Source: Rhodoflexus caldus
GTDB lineage: Bacteria; Bacteroidota; Bacteroidia; Cytophagales; Thermoflexibacteraceae
NCBI RefSeq assembly: GCF_021206925.1
Contig: NZ_JAJPRF010000013.1
Span: 28,707 to 92,706 of the forward strand
Length of the DNA stretch: 64,000 nucleotides
Direction: 5' to 3'
Shown: positions 50,916-57,888 of the stretch, piece by piece
Layout: each line of letters starts with the position of its first letter
How positions within the stretch are numbered: the first letter of the stretch is position 1
The notes under the pieces: generated by a model
Seen by the model: only the letters and a program-made list of their open reading frames with translations
What the model was told of the DNA's origin: nothing
Databases searched by the model: none
Position numbers and translations under genes: made by a program

Positions 50916-52391
50916 ATGCTACAAAAAACATCCGATAAACTTTTGAAGCGCCTATCTGCCTTTTTTATACTGATTGGAGTAATTGTAAGGTTCAGGCAGT
51001 ATTTTCACAATAAAAGTTTGTGGTTAGATGAAGCCATGCTTGCATTGAACATTATCAACCGCAACTATGAGCAGTTGCTGCAAACGCTGGATTATCAGCA
51101 AATGGCGCCGCCTGCATTTCTTTGGGTGAGCAAGCTGGCGGGCAGTTGGCAAGGATATACGGAATGGGGCTTGCGTTTGTGGCCGTTTTTGGCAAGCCTG
51201 TTGGCCTTGCTGCTGCTTTGGCAACTGCTGAAAAGTTTGTCGGCTTCTGCTGCCGAACAGTTGGCTGTAATAGTATTGTTTGCCTGTTCGTTTCGCCTTT
51301 CGTACTATGCGGGTGAGTTTAAACAATACAGCAGCGATGTTTTTTGGGTCATGCTATGCTTATTGCTTGGCTTAAAAGCCGACCTGTTGCAAAGTTGGCG
51401 GAAGGCAGCAGCCGTATTGCTGGCGGGTGCAGTGGGTTTATGGTTCAGCCATCCGCTGATTTTTGTGCTGGCCGGCATAGGGTTTTATCAGCTTTGGCAG
51501 TGGCAGTTGCAACGCAAACCTGCGGACTTGCTGCCGCTTGCCGCTGTCGGAGGGGGATGGTTGATGAGCCTGGGCATACAGTACGTGTTCATTTTGGCAA
51601 AAGATACTAATCGGGCTGCCATGCAGGACTACTGGAAAGAGGCCTTTCTGCCTGTGCCCCCTCACGGAAAGGCAGAACTGGAGGCATGGCTAAATATTCC
51701 TCAGCAATTATTTTACAGCACGCTGGGTATCAATAGCATCGGCTGGTTGCTGATATTTATCGTACTGGCAGGGGTTATATTGCTGTGGGAACAAAAAAGG
51801 TATTGGGTAATGGCATTGCTGCTGCCCCTGCCGCTGATAATTGTTGCTTCCGTATTGAAAATTTATCCTTTCAGCAGTCGCCTGCTGTTATTCCTCACCC
51901 CACCCACAGCCCTTTTAACGGGAATGGGCATTGTTGCCATCATCAAGCGATTGAATCATCCTGCCCTTACGCTGTTGTTGGTGTTGCTTGTTTTCATACA
52001 ACCTGTTGCACTGGCAACCCTGCACATCTTTAAGCCGATAGAAAACGAAGAAATTAAACCGCTTTTGCGCTACTACGAACAAAATGCCCGTGCGGATGAT
52101 GTGTTATACATCTATTACGGCGGCGGCAATGCGGCCAGATACTATGAGACCATCGGGTTTGCAAAACTGCCGGGCCGCGTAATTTACGGCAATTTTGACC
52201 GCAACAACCCATTGCGAGGCATTGCTCAGGATGTTTCCCAACTGCCAATTGCCGAATCGCGCCGTATTTGGGTGCTGTTCAGCCACATACTGAACAAGGA
52301 AGACCTTTACACACGGGAATTATTGGGGTCTTACAAAGAAGGAAAACTTATGCAAAAAGCCACGGGAACCGAACTGTACTTGTTTGAATAA
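50916..52391 (+). CDS. GT39/ArnT-like integral membrane glycosyltransferase
   Basis: A 491-residue polytopic protein with about twelve hydrophobic helices. After the first helix comes the DE motif (KSLWLDEAMLALNI), the catalytic acidic pair of GT-C fold enzymes such as ArnT and PMT, which take sugars from polyprenyl-phosphate donors on the outer face of the membrane. A C-terminal non-membrane domain (~380-491, LLRYYEQNARADDVLYIYYG) is typical. ATG at 50916 (MLQKTSDKL) is preferred over an in-frame TTG at 50883. Its donor could be the polyprenyl-phospho-pentose predicted from 38282-41472, but this is inference. Confidence 0.85.
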   Translation: MLQKTSDKLLKRLSAFFILIGVIVRFRQYFHNKSLWLDEAMLALNIINRNYEQLLQTLDYQQMAPPAFLWVSKLAGSWQGYTEWGLRLWPFLASLLALLLLWQLLKSLSASAAEQLAVIVLFACSFRLSYYAGEFKQYSSDVFWVMLCLLLGLKADLLQSWRKAAAVLLAGAVGLWFSHPLIFVLAGIGFYQLWQWQLQRKPADLLPLAAVGGGWLMSLGIQYVFILAKDTNRAAMQDYWKEAFLPVPPHGKAELEAWLNIPQQLFYSTLGINSIGWLLIFIVLAGVILLWEQKRYWVMALLLPLPLIIVASVLKIYPFSSRLLLFLTPPTALLTGMGIVAIIKRLNHPALTLLLVLLVFIQPVALATLHIFKPIENEEIKPLLRYYEQNARADDVLYIYYGGGNAARYYETIGFAKLPGRVIYGNFDRNNPLRGIAQDVSQLPIAESRRIWVLFSHILNKEDLYTRELLGSYKEGKLMQKATGTELYLFE

Positions 52392-52434
52392 AATGGGCGG
52401 CAACCCTAAGCTATTGGCAATCAGCACAAATTTT

Positions 52435-53460
52435 ATGGCACTCCGGCAACTGATATTAACCGAATTGCGGCAGTTCTGGCGCGAGCCCGGCGCGCTTTTC
52501 TGGACATTGGTTTTTCCACTAGGCTTGGCAGGCGCACTGGGGCTGGGTTTCAGCAACCGCAGCGAGCCCACCTATGCCATTGGTATAGAAGCAGGCGAAA
52601 TGCCGCCTTTTCTGCAAACCGTACGGCAAGCGCCGCAATCAAAATTTACCATCCGCCAAATGAGCAGGCAGGCAGGGCAAACCGCTATCAAGCGCGGCGA
52701 AATTCTGTTGTTTGTAGGCAAAGACAGCAGCGGCACTTTCGCCTTCCACTTTGACCCCGCCAACAGCGAAGCCGCACAGGCATTTAACGTACTGGAAAAT
52801 ACGATACTGAAACAACAGTTGAACGCATCCCCGCTGCGCATAGCCCCTGTTACTACCCAAGGTTATCGCTACATAGATTTTCTCATCCCCGGCTTGCTGG
52901 CCATGAGCATCATGAACTCTTGCATCTGGGGCATCGGTTGGTCGCTGATAGAATACCGCATGAAGAAATTGCTGCGACGCATGGCGGCAACTCCCATGCG
53001 CAAAACAGATTTTTTGCTGGCGCAAATGATTACGCGCCTTCTGCTGCTGGCGTTAGAATTGGGGCTGCTCATCGGTTTTGCCTATGCCTTTTTTGGGGTA
53101 ATTGTACAAGGGGCGTGGTCGGCTTTTCTGCTGCTGGTGTTGGCAGGTACGTGGGCTTTTTCGGGATTGGCCTTCCTAATGTCGAGCCGAACGGCCAAAA
53201 CCAACATTGCCAATGGCCTCATTAATGCCATCACCTTGCCCATGACCGTTGTTTCGGGTGTGTTTTTCAGCTATCAAGGCTTCCCCGAGCCATTGGTTGC
53301 ATTTATCAAGTGGTTGCCGCTCACCTTGCTGGCCGATAACCTCCGCAGCGTTTTCAACGAAGGCTACGGCGTGGCACAGGTAGCTCTGCCCGCAGCGGTA
53401 CTTTTCGGGCTGGGCAGCCTGCTTTTTGCCGTTGCCCTGCGGATTTATAAATGGCAGTAG
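52435..53460 (+). CDS. ABC-2 type transporter permease
   Basis: A 341-residue permease. One helix near the N-terminus (REPGALFWTLVFPLGLAGAL), a periplasmic domain of ~130 residues, then five helices from ~residue 150 (YIDFLIPGLLAMSIMNS, ALELGLLIGFAYAFFG) match the ABC-2/LinN-type fold. ATG at 52435 (MALRQLILTEL) fits the family N-terminus; an ATG at 52393, 1 nt after the previous stop, is the alternative and would make it tightly coupled. There is no ATPase gene beside it. The solitary ATPase at 36400-37341 is a possible partner. Confidence 0.88.
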   Translation: MALRQLILTELRQFWREPGALFWTLVFPLGLAGALGLGFSNRSEPTYAIGIEAGEMPPFLQTVRQAPQSKFTIRQMSRQAGQTAIKRGEILLFVGKDSSGTFAFHFDPANSEAAQAFNVLENTILKQQLNASPLRIAPVTTQGYRYIDFLIPGLLAMSIMNSCIWGIGWSLIEYRMKKLLRRMAATPMRKTDFLLAQMITRLLLLALELGLLIGFAYAFFGVIVQGAWSAFLLLVLAGTWAFSGLAFLMSSRTAKTNIANGLINAITLPMTVVSGVFFSYQGFPEPLVAFIKWLPLTLLADNLRSVFNEGYGVAQVALPAAVLFGLGSLLFAVALRIYKWQ

Positions 53461-53474
53461 AGAATGGTTGATAG

Positions 53475-53492
53475 TGTTTAATATATCAAACA
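53475..53492. promoter_or_regulatory. Operator-like palindrome 1 of XRE regulator
   Basis: TGTTTAATATATCAAACA is an 18-bp near-perfect palindrome. An almost identical site starts 31 bp downstream at 53506. Together they occupy the promoter of the XRE gene at 53526. Confidence 0.7.
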
Positions 53493-53505
53493 TTTTTTGT
53501 ATTTT

Positions 53506-53523
53506 TGTTTTATATATCAAACA
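53506..53523. promoter_or_regulatory. Operator-like palindrome 2 of XRE regulator
   Basis: TGTTTTATATATCAAACA differs from the first site at one position and ends 2 nt before the ATG at 53526. The 31-bp repeat distance is three helical turns, so dimers would bind on the same DNA face. Confidence 0.7.
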
Positions 53524-53525
53524 TT

Positions 53526-53867
53526 ATGAAATCTCAGGCAGTCATATTATTACCTACTGCAAAGCGAGTATTAGAACAGTTTGGAGAATCTATCCGTCTG
53601 GCACAGCTGCGGCGTAAAATCAGCACAACCTTGCTTGCCGAGCGGGCAGGTATCAGTCGTTCTACCTTGTGGCAAATTGAAAAGGGAACCCCTACGGTTG
53701 CCATTGGTGCCTACATACAAGTGCTATTCGTTATGGGGTTAGAAAAAAACTGGCTGGCCGGTGTTACCGAAGATCCCTTAGGGCGCAAACTGCAAGACAT
53801 CGGACTGATTACCAAAAAGCGTGCGCCAAAGCGTCGTAAAAAAAGCAACAGCGATGAAGAGAATTGA
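53526..53867 (+). CDS. Small XRE-family transcriptional regulator (HipB-like)
   Basis: A 113-residue protein. The helix-turn-helix lies at about residues 20-75 (AQLRRKISTTLLAERAGI, then SRSTLWQIEKGTPTVAIGAY). A basic tail follows (TKKRAPKRRKKSNSDEEN). The layout is that of HipB-type antitoxin regulators, but no HipA gene follows: the next gene is convergent. ATG at 53526 is chosen because two palindromic operators end right before it; a frame extension upstream crosses those sites. Autorepression is very likely. Confidence 0.85.
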   Translation: MKSQAVILLPTAKRVLEQFGESIRLAQLRRKISTTLLAERAGISRSTLWQIEKGTPTVAIGAYIQVLFVMGLEKNWLAGVTEDPLGRKLQDIGLITKKRAPKRRKKSNSDEEN

Positions 53868-53912
53868 GGTGTATATTTTCTTTGTAAGATATAAATGATT
53901 GAAAATAAGCAT

Positions 53913-53952
53913 ATTAAACCCCGATAGACAGCTGATTCTATCGGGGTTTAAT
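53913..53952. terminator. Bidirectional terminator between the XRE and S24 regulator genes
   Basis: A 15-bp perfect stem (ATTAAACCCCGATAG at 53913-53927 with its complement at 53938-53952) lies between convergent genes. Confidence 0.8.
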
Positions 53953-53958
53953 GTATAC

Positions 53959-54678
53959 CTACGCAATAGCCCGCAACGTGGCAGGAGGCTCCAGATAGCC
54001 GGAAAGTCGCCAGCAAACCTGCCAAACCTGCCTGATTTGTTCATGCGAGAGTTGGAAGGGGGCATGTTCGGAGTTGTCGCTCAGGCAGGTAATCAGCCCC
54101 TCTTGCGGCAGTCGGTTTTCAATGCGTTTTACCTGCAAGCCGTTTTCTTCGCTTTCTACCAAACAAACCTCTTGTTGTGGCAACTCCTGCCAACGATGGC
54201 GCTCAATTTCCTTGCAAATAATAATATCGCCGTGTTGTAAAGTAGGAGACATACTGTCGCCGCGAACAGTTACGGCAATGTGCCTGCCACCCCGCACCAA
54301 ATGGTGCGGCAAATGGATGACTTCTTCCGAAGCAATGTAGGAGCTTTCGGGCAAATAGCCGCCTTTGCCATTGGCGGCCGCTTTTACATCCAACAACGGG
54401 ATGCTGCGCATGTTAGCTGCCGCAGCTGCCGATTTTTCCTCCATTGTCTGCTTAAGCATTTCTCCGTATCCGCTAATCAGCCACTCTATTTGTACTTGCG
54501 GATAGGTTGTGCAGATTTTGTGCAGCATATCAAAACCGGGTTTGCTCTGCTGTTTGCCGTTGGTGTAATTATTAATAACGGCAGGGCTTACCCCGAGCGA
54601 TTCGGCGAATCGCTTTTCGCTGCCCCCGCAGTAGTGGTCTATCAGCAGGGTAATGCGTTGTCCGACGGTGGTTTCCAT
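53959..54678 (-). CDS. LexA/CI-like repressor: XRE helix-turn-helix plus S24 peptidase domain
   Basis: A 239-residue phage-repressor-type protein. The HTH is at about residues 5-60 (ITLLIDHYCGGSEKRFAESL, GVSPAVINNYTNGKQQ). The S24/LexA domain is C-terminal with S142 in VRGDSMSPTLQHGD and the Lys partner K184 in LQVKRIEN. The linker AAAANMRSIPLLDVKAAANG may hold a cleavage or hinge site. ATG at 54678 is chosen; three upstream codons only reach a TTG. It faces the 54888 gene across 209 bp holding five TTCAATAA-type sites, so it probably represses both promoters and may respond to DNA damage through RecA. Confidence 0.9.
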   Translation of the reverse strand: METTVGQRITLLIDHYCGGSEKRFAESLGVSPAVINNYTNGKQQSKPGFDMLHKICTTYPQVQIEWLISGYGEMLKQTMEEKSAAAAANMRSIPLLDVKAAANGKGGYLPESSYIASEEVIHLPHHLVRGGRHIAVTVRGDSMSPTLQHGDIIICKEIERHRWQELPQQEVCLVESEENGLQVKRIENRLPQEGLITCLSDNSEHAPFQLSHEQIRQVWQVCWRLSGYLEPPATLRAIA

Positions 54679-54682
54679 AAGT

Positions 54683-54880
54683 TTCAATAATTAAATAAAA
54701 TATTTTTCAATAACTATTGATTGTTTCCAGAAAAGTGTTTTATCTTTGTTCAATAATTAATGCAAACATAAACAATGAAATTCAATAAGTAAAGATTGTA
54801 ACCAAGAAAATTTCTGAATTACAGTTCTTTACAAACCGGATTGCCCCGTAACTGATTAATTGATTACTATAATTATTGAA
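54683..54880. promoter_or_regulatory. Array of five operator-like sites between the S24 repressor and the zinc-finger membrane gene
   Basis: TTCAATAATTA occurs at 54683-54693 and 54749-54759, and in exact inverted form at 54870-54880. A variant TTCAATAAGTA is at 54781-54791. TCAATAACTATTGA at 54707-54720 is a full dyad of the same half-site. Such a cluster facing a CI-like gene is strong evidence for repressor binding. Confidence 0.75.
54741..54748 (+). promoter_or_regulatory. Promoter -7 box for the zinc-finger membrane gene
   Basis: TATCTTTG is an exact TAnnTTTG match, with ATTG at 54716-54719 at a 21-nt spacing as -33. Operator-like sites overlap the -33 region (54707-54720) and begin 1 nt after the -7 box (54749-54759), as expected for a repressed promoter. 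The 5' leader would be about 130 nt. Confidence 0.6.
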
Positions 54881-54887
54881 CAGAGCC

Positions 54888-56015
54888 ATGAACGAGCTTT
54901 ATGTAAAACTCAGAAGAAATCTCGGCCTCTCGCTAATCTTACTGATTGGTTTAGGAGTTGAGTTCAGCAATTTCCAAAGCATGTTCGTTAAATTCATGCT
55001 GCAGTATCGCCCCGACTGGGGAGCTTTCAACCACATTCCGGCGATTTTCCTCAGTGCCTTTTTGCTGTTGTGCATTGTTATTTTCGGTATTCGCCGCCAA
55101 GTTGCGCTCTCATGGTTTTTGGCGCTGCTGACCTGCGTTATCTCTTTTGCCGTGTACAGCCGCATGAATCTTTCTTGGAATTGGGACGAGATGAACGAAA
55201 TTCACTTCGTAATTTTGATTCTGTCGGGTATGCTTCCTTTGTTGGTAGCTTACAGCACGCACCAGATTACGCACGACAACGAAGCAACATTTGACGAAAT
55301 GGAGGAGTACGAGCGCCGCCACAGAAAGCCTGCCCGCCAGTCGGGCGGCAATTACAGCAACCCGCCGCGCTATCAGGTGCAAGAGCAGTACCCGCACAAC
55401 TATGCACAACGCCATGCCCCGCAGGCAAAAACACAGCCGCCGCGCGACGTTCCCAGAGGTAAGTACGGAATAGGCGAAGTGGATGAGTTCCGCCGCGAAC
55501 CTGTGCAGCGCACCATATACCGCCAACCCGAAAACTACGTACCGCCTATGTATGAGCCTTCTTACGAGCCAACACCACAGCCGGAATATCGCCCGCCAGT
55601 GCCGCCCCAACCCGATGCGGACGAGCACTCACATACCAAATATGCCCAATTGAAGCCTACGCCACGGGTGGTTCGCCCGCAGGTACAGGTAGAGCCGGAA
55701 GAAAAGCAGCCCGCCGTGCAGTTTGCCGAACGCCGCGAGGTATTGCTGAAAGTGGATAAACCACGCGAGGGGGCAACCGACCGCAAACCCGCAACAAACA
55801 AACCCGCAAGCGGCTACTTGATTACTTGCCAACATTGCGGTGCACAGAGCATGAAAAAAAGCAAGGCTGCCAAATATTGTTCGGAAGAGTGCCGCAACGA
55901 AGCCAATAAGAACAAAGCCGGCAATGCAAGCTCAGCAACAACAGGTGTTGCCTTTGAAATGAAACGCGACGAGTACGACACCAAAGGCATCATGGAGTGG
56001 GTAAACGTGGGCTGA
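54888..56015 (+). CDS. Membrane protein with disordered middle and C-terminal CxxC-CxxxC zinc finger
   Basis: A 375-residue protein with no family I recognise. Four hydrophobic helices lie in the first ~125 residues (LGLSLILLIGLGVEFSNF, IFLSAFLLLCIVIFGI, ALSWFLALLTCVISFAV, FVILILSGMLPLLVAYS). A long proline-, glutamine- and arginine-rich, probably disordered region spans ~135-305. Then a finger with C314, C317, C331 and C335 (CQHCGAQSMKKSKA, YCSEEC), like FCS/MYM-type zinc fingers. ATG at 54888 is chosen, 7 nt after an operator-like site. It is probably under control of the divergent S24 repressor. The finger is shared with the next gene. The role is unknown. Confidence 0.75.
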   Translation: MNELYVKLRRNLGLSLILLIGLGVEFSNFQSMFVKFMLQYRPDWGAFNHIPAIFLSAFLLLCIVIFGIRRQVALSWFLALLTCVISFAVYSRMNLSWNWDEMNEIHFVILILSGMLPLLVAYSTHQITHDNEATFDEMEEYERRHRKPARQSGGNYSNPPRYQVQEQYPHNYAQRHAPQAKTQPPRDVPRGKYGIGEVDEFRREPVQRTIYRQPENYVPPMYEPSYEPTPQPEYRPPVPPQPDADEHSHTKYAQLKPTPRVVRPQVQVEPEEKQPAVQFAERREVLLKVDKPREGATDRKPATNKPASGYLITCQHCGAQSMKKSKAAKYCSEECRNEANKNKAGNASSATTGVAFEMKRDEYDTKGIMEWVNVG

Positions 56016-56188
56016 AAAGCATGCTTTGAAAATTTTTGGGAAGCTCCTTTTCAGTCAAAAATCAGATGTGGCTAATTGTCAGTCAAATCCCGATTTGTGC
56101 AATTGTATCTTTTAATGAACTTGATTTTACACGAAACCAATCAGGCGAATAAAGCCGTTATTTGCAAAACCAAACAGTGCAGATTACC

Positions 56189-56614
56189 ATGAAAACCACA
56201 AAATCCATCCTTGCGCCTCAATTGAGTTGCCGGCACTGCGGCAAGCAGATTCAGTACGTTACCAGTGCCGAGCAGCAGTTTTGCTCCAATACCTGCCGCA
56301 GCAGCTTTAACCAGTCGGTGCGATTGCAGCAGCAAACCCGCCTGACAGTTTCGCACCTTGCTACTGCGCGCCGCAGCGGAGCCAAAAAAGCACAGCCCGA
56401 AGCAGCCGTAATGCAGGCACAGCCCGTAATGCCCCTGAAACCAAGTGCAGAAGTGGCAGCCTTTGCCAAAGATGCTACACCCGAGCAACTGTTGGCGCTG
56501 TTGGAAAAAACCCTTGTGGAATTGGCAGAAGCCAAAGCGCAAAATGCTGTTTTTCAGGAAGAACTCGGCAAATTTCGCAGAGTGGCCGGTAATCTGTTCT
56601 ATCTGGCAAGCTGA
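56189..56614 (+). CDS. Small zinc-finger protein with C-terminal coiled coil
   Basis: A 141-residue cytoplasmic protein. The finger C14, C17, C32, C36 (LSCRHCGKQIQYV, FCSNTC) has the same CxxC-x13/14-CxxxC spacing as the C-terminus of the preceding gene. An alanine/glutamine-rich linker leads to a coiled coil at ~95-135 (EQLLALLEKTLVELAEAK). ATG at 56189 (MKTTKSIL) is preferred to an in-frame TTG at 56162. No family is recognised. Arrangement and shared finger suggest it works with the membrane zinc-finger protein, perhaps binding a common nucleic acid or protein partner. Confidence 0.72.
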   Translation: MKTTKSILAPQLSCRHCGKQIQYVTSAEQQFCSNTCRSSFNQSVRLQQQTRLTVSHLATARRSGAKKAQPEAAVMQAQPVMPLKPSAEVAAFAKDATPEQLLALLEKTLVELAEAKAQNAVFQEELGKFRRVAGNLFYLAS

Positions 56615-56746
56615 TACAACGCCGCACAGCCGTCAGATGGCCTCCAAAGCATTTTAATCATGGTTACTTTGAACAAAGCTTAACGTTGTGAGGTTTTAAC
56701 ATAGTTTGATTCATTTCACACGTTAAATTTTGGGGATAAGAAAAAG

Positions 56747-56772
56747 CCTGATAGCATCTATCAGGTTTTTTT
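56747..56772 (+). terminator. Intrinsic terminator before the aquaporin gene
   Basis: CCTGATAG (56747-56754) and CTATCAGG (56758-56765) with a 3-nt loop are followed by seven T residues. It closes the zinc-finger gene transcript. Confidence 0.85.
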
Positions 56773-56803
56773 ATTTAATTCAGGGGCACAACCCAAACCT
56801 TTC

Positions 56804-57589
56804 ATGACACCATTTACAGCCGAATTGCTCGGTACATTCCTCTTGATTCTTTTCGGCAACGGTGTTGTTGCCAATGTAGCACTGGCTCGCACCAAGTCGC
56901 AAAACGGCGGCTGGATAGTTATTACGCTGGCTTGGGGGCTGGCAGTCGCAATGGCCGTTTATGTAGTAGGGCGCATCAGCGGTGCGCATTTGAACCCCGC
57001 CGTAACGTTGGCAATGGCCTCCACAGGTGCATTCCCGACGGCAGACGTGCCGACCTACCTGCTGGCGCAGTTTATCGGTGCTTTTTTGGGGGCTGCCCTT
57101 ACTTTTGCCTATTTCCGTCCGCACTTTGCCGCCACCGCAGACAAAGACACAAAGCTGGCCGTATTTGCTACCTCTCCGGCTATCAACAAACCGCTGAACA
57201 ACCTGCTGAGTGAAATTATCGGCACGTTCGTGCTTGTATTAGGCATTATGGGCATCGGTGCAAACCAACTTGCCGATGGTATCAATCCGCTGCTGGTAGG
57301 CTTATTGGTTGTCCTCATCGGATTGGCGCTGGGAGGCACTACGGGCTATGCCATCAACCCCTTCCGCGACTTAGCCCCAAGGCTGGCGCATTTTCTGCTC
57401 CCCATTCCCGACAAAGGCAGCAGCAATTGGGGTTATGCTTGGATACCCGTTGCAGGGCCTGTTCTTGGCGGAACGGCTGCTGCACAGTTTTTTGACGTAG
57501 TTGTTAAAGGCAATTCGGCAGGAACACTTTTTTACATCAGTATTATTCCTGTTGTGCTTCTCTTCGTTTGGAATGTTTTTAAGGATTAG
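56804..57589 (+). CDS. MIP-family aquaglyceroporin (GlpF-like)
   Basis: A 261-residue channel with six transmembrane helices. The first pore motif is NPA at residues 64-66 (SGAHLNPAVTLAMA). The second is NPF followed by R-D (GYAINPFRDLAPRL), so alanine of NPA is replaced by phenylalanine while the arginine of the selectivity filter and the aspartate typical of glycerol facilitators remain. The ending (GYAWIPVAGPVLGG) is GlpF-like. It should pass glycerol or other small solutes. No glycerol kinase gene is adjacent. Confidence 0.92.
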   Translation: MTPFTAELLGTFLLILFGNGVVANVALARTKSQNGGWIVITLAWGLAVAMAVYVVGRISGAHLNPAVTLAMASTGAFPTADVPTYLLAQFIGAFLGAALTFAYFRPHFAATADKDTKLAVFATSPAINKPLNNLLSEIIGTFVLVLGIMGIGANQLADGINPLLVGLLVVLIGLALGGTTGYAINPFRDLAPRLAHFLLPIPDKGSSNWGYAWIPVAGPVLGGTAAAQFFDVVVKGNSAGTLFYISIIPVVLLFVWNVFKD

Positions 57590-57650
57590 CTGATGCAAAA
57601 AACGCTCGTATTATACGCCCGCATTTGACGCCAAATGCCAAAAGCAAGGG

Positions 57651-57746
57651 TTTATACAAAAGCGCAAGTGGTTTGCAAAATGCTTTTTGTAAGTTGTTGA
57701 AAAACAACTATTTAAACTTGACAGGTTTTGAAAACCTGTCAAGTTT
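57651..57746 (+). repeat. Dispersed repeat family R1, copy 4, with a 33-nt perfect palindrome
   Basis: It begins TTTATACAAAAGCGCAAG and contains a GAAA-loop hairpin (AGTTGTT at 57692-57698 with AACAACT at 57703-57709). It ends in a 33-nt perfect palindrome (57714-57746; left arm AAACTTGACAGGTTTT, one central G). It is the best-preserved copy in the window and may also terminate the aquaporin transcript. The rest of the gap 57590-57888 holds no gene. Confidence 0.8.
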
Positions 57747-57888
57747 GAGTATAACTGCAAAACTTGGATGAAAAGCTACCCTAAAGCCGGGTTAAAAAAA
57801 CTCTTATGAAAAAACTCCCCGGCTTTGATAGGGTTGAGCACGAAACCTTAAAGCATTTAAAGAAGTTATTCTTGAAACACCCCCTCCC

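Noticed and set aside
53526..54678. The two regulators as part of an integrated prophage
   Set aside because: No integrase, att duplication, terminase or structural gene is seen in the surrounding 10 kb; only the regulatory style is phage-like.
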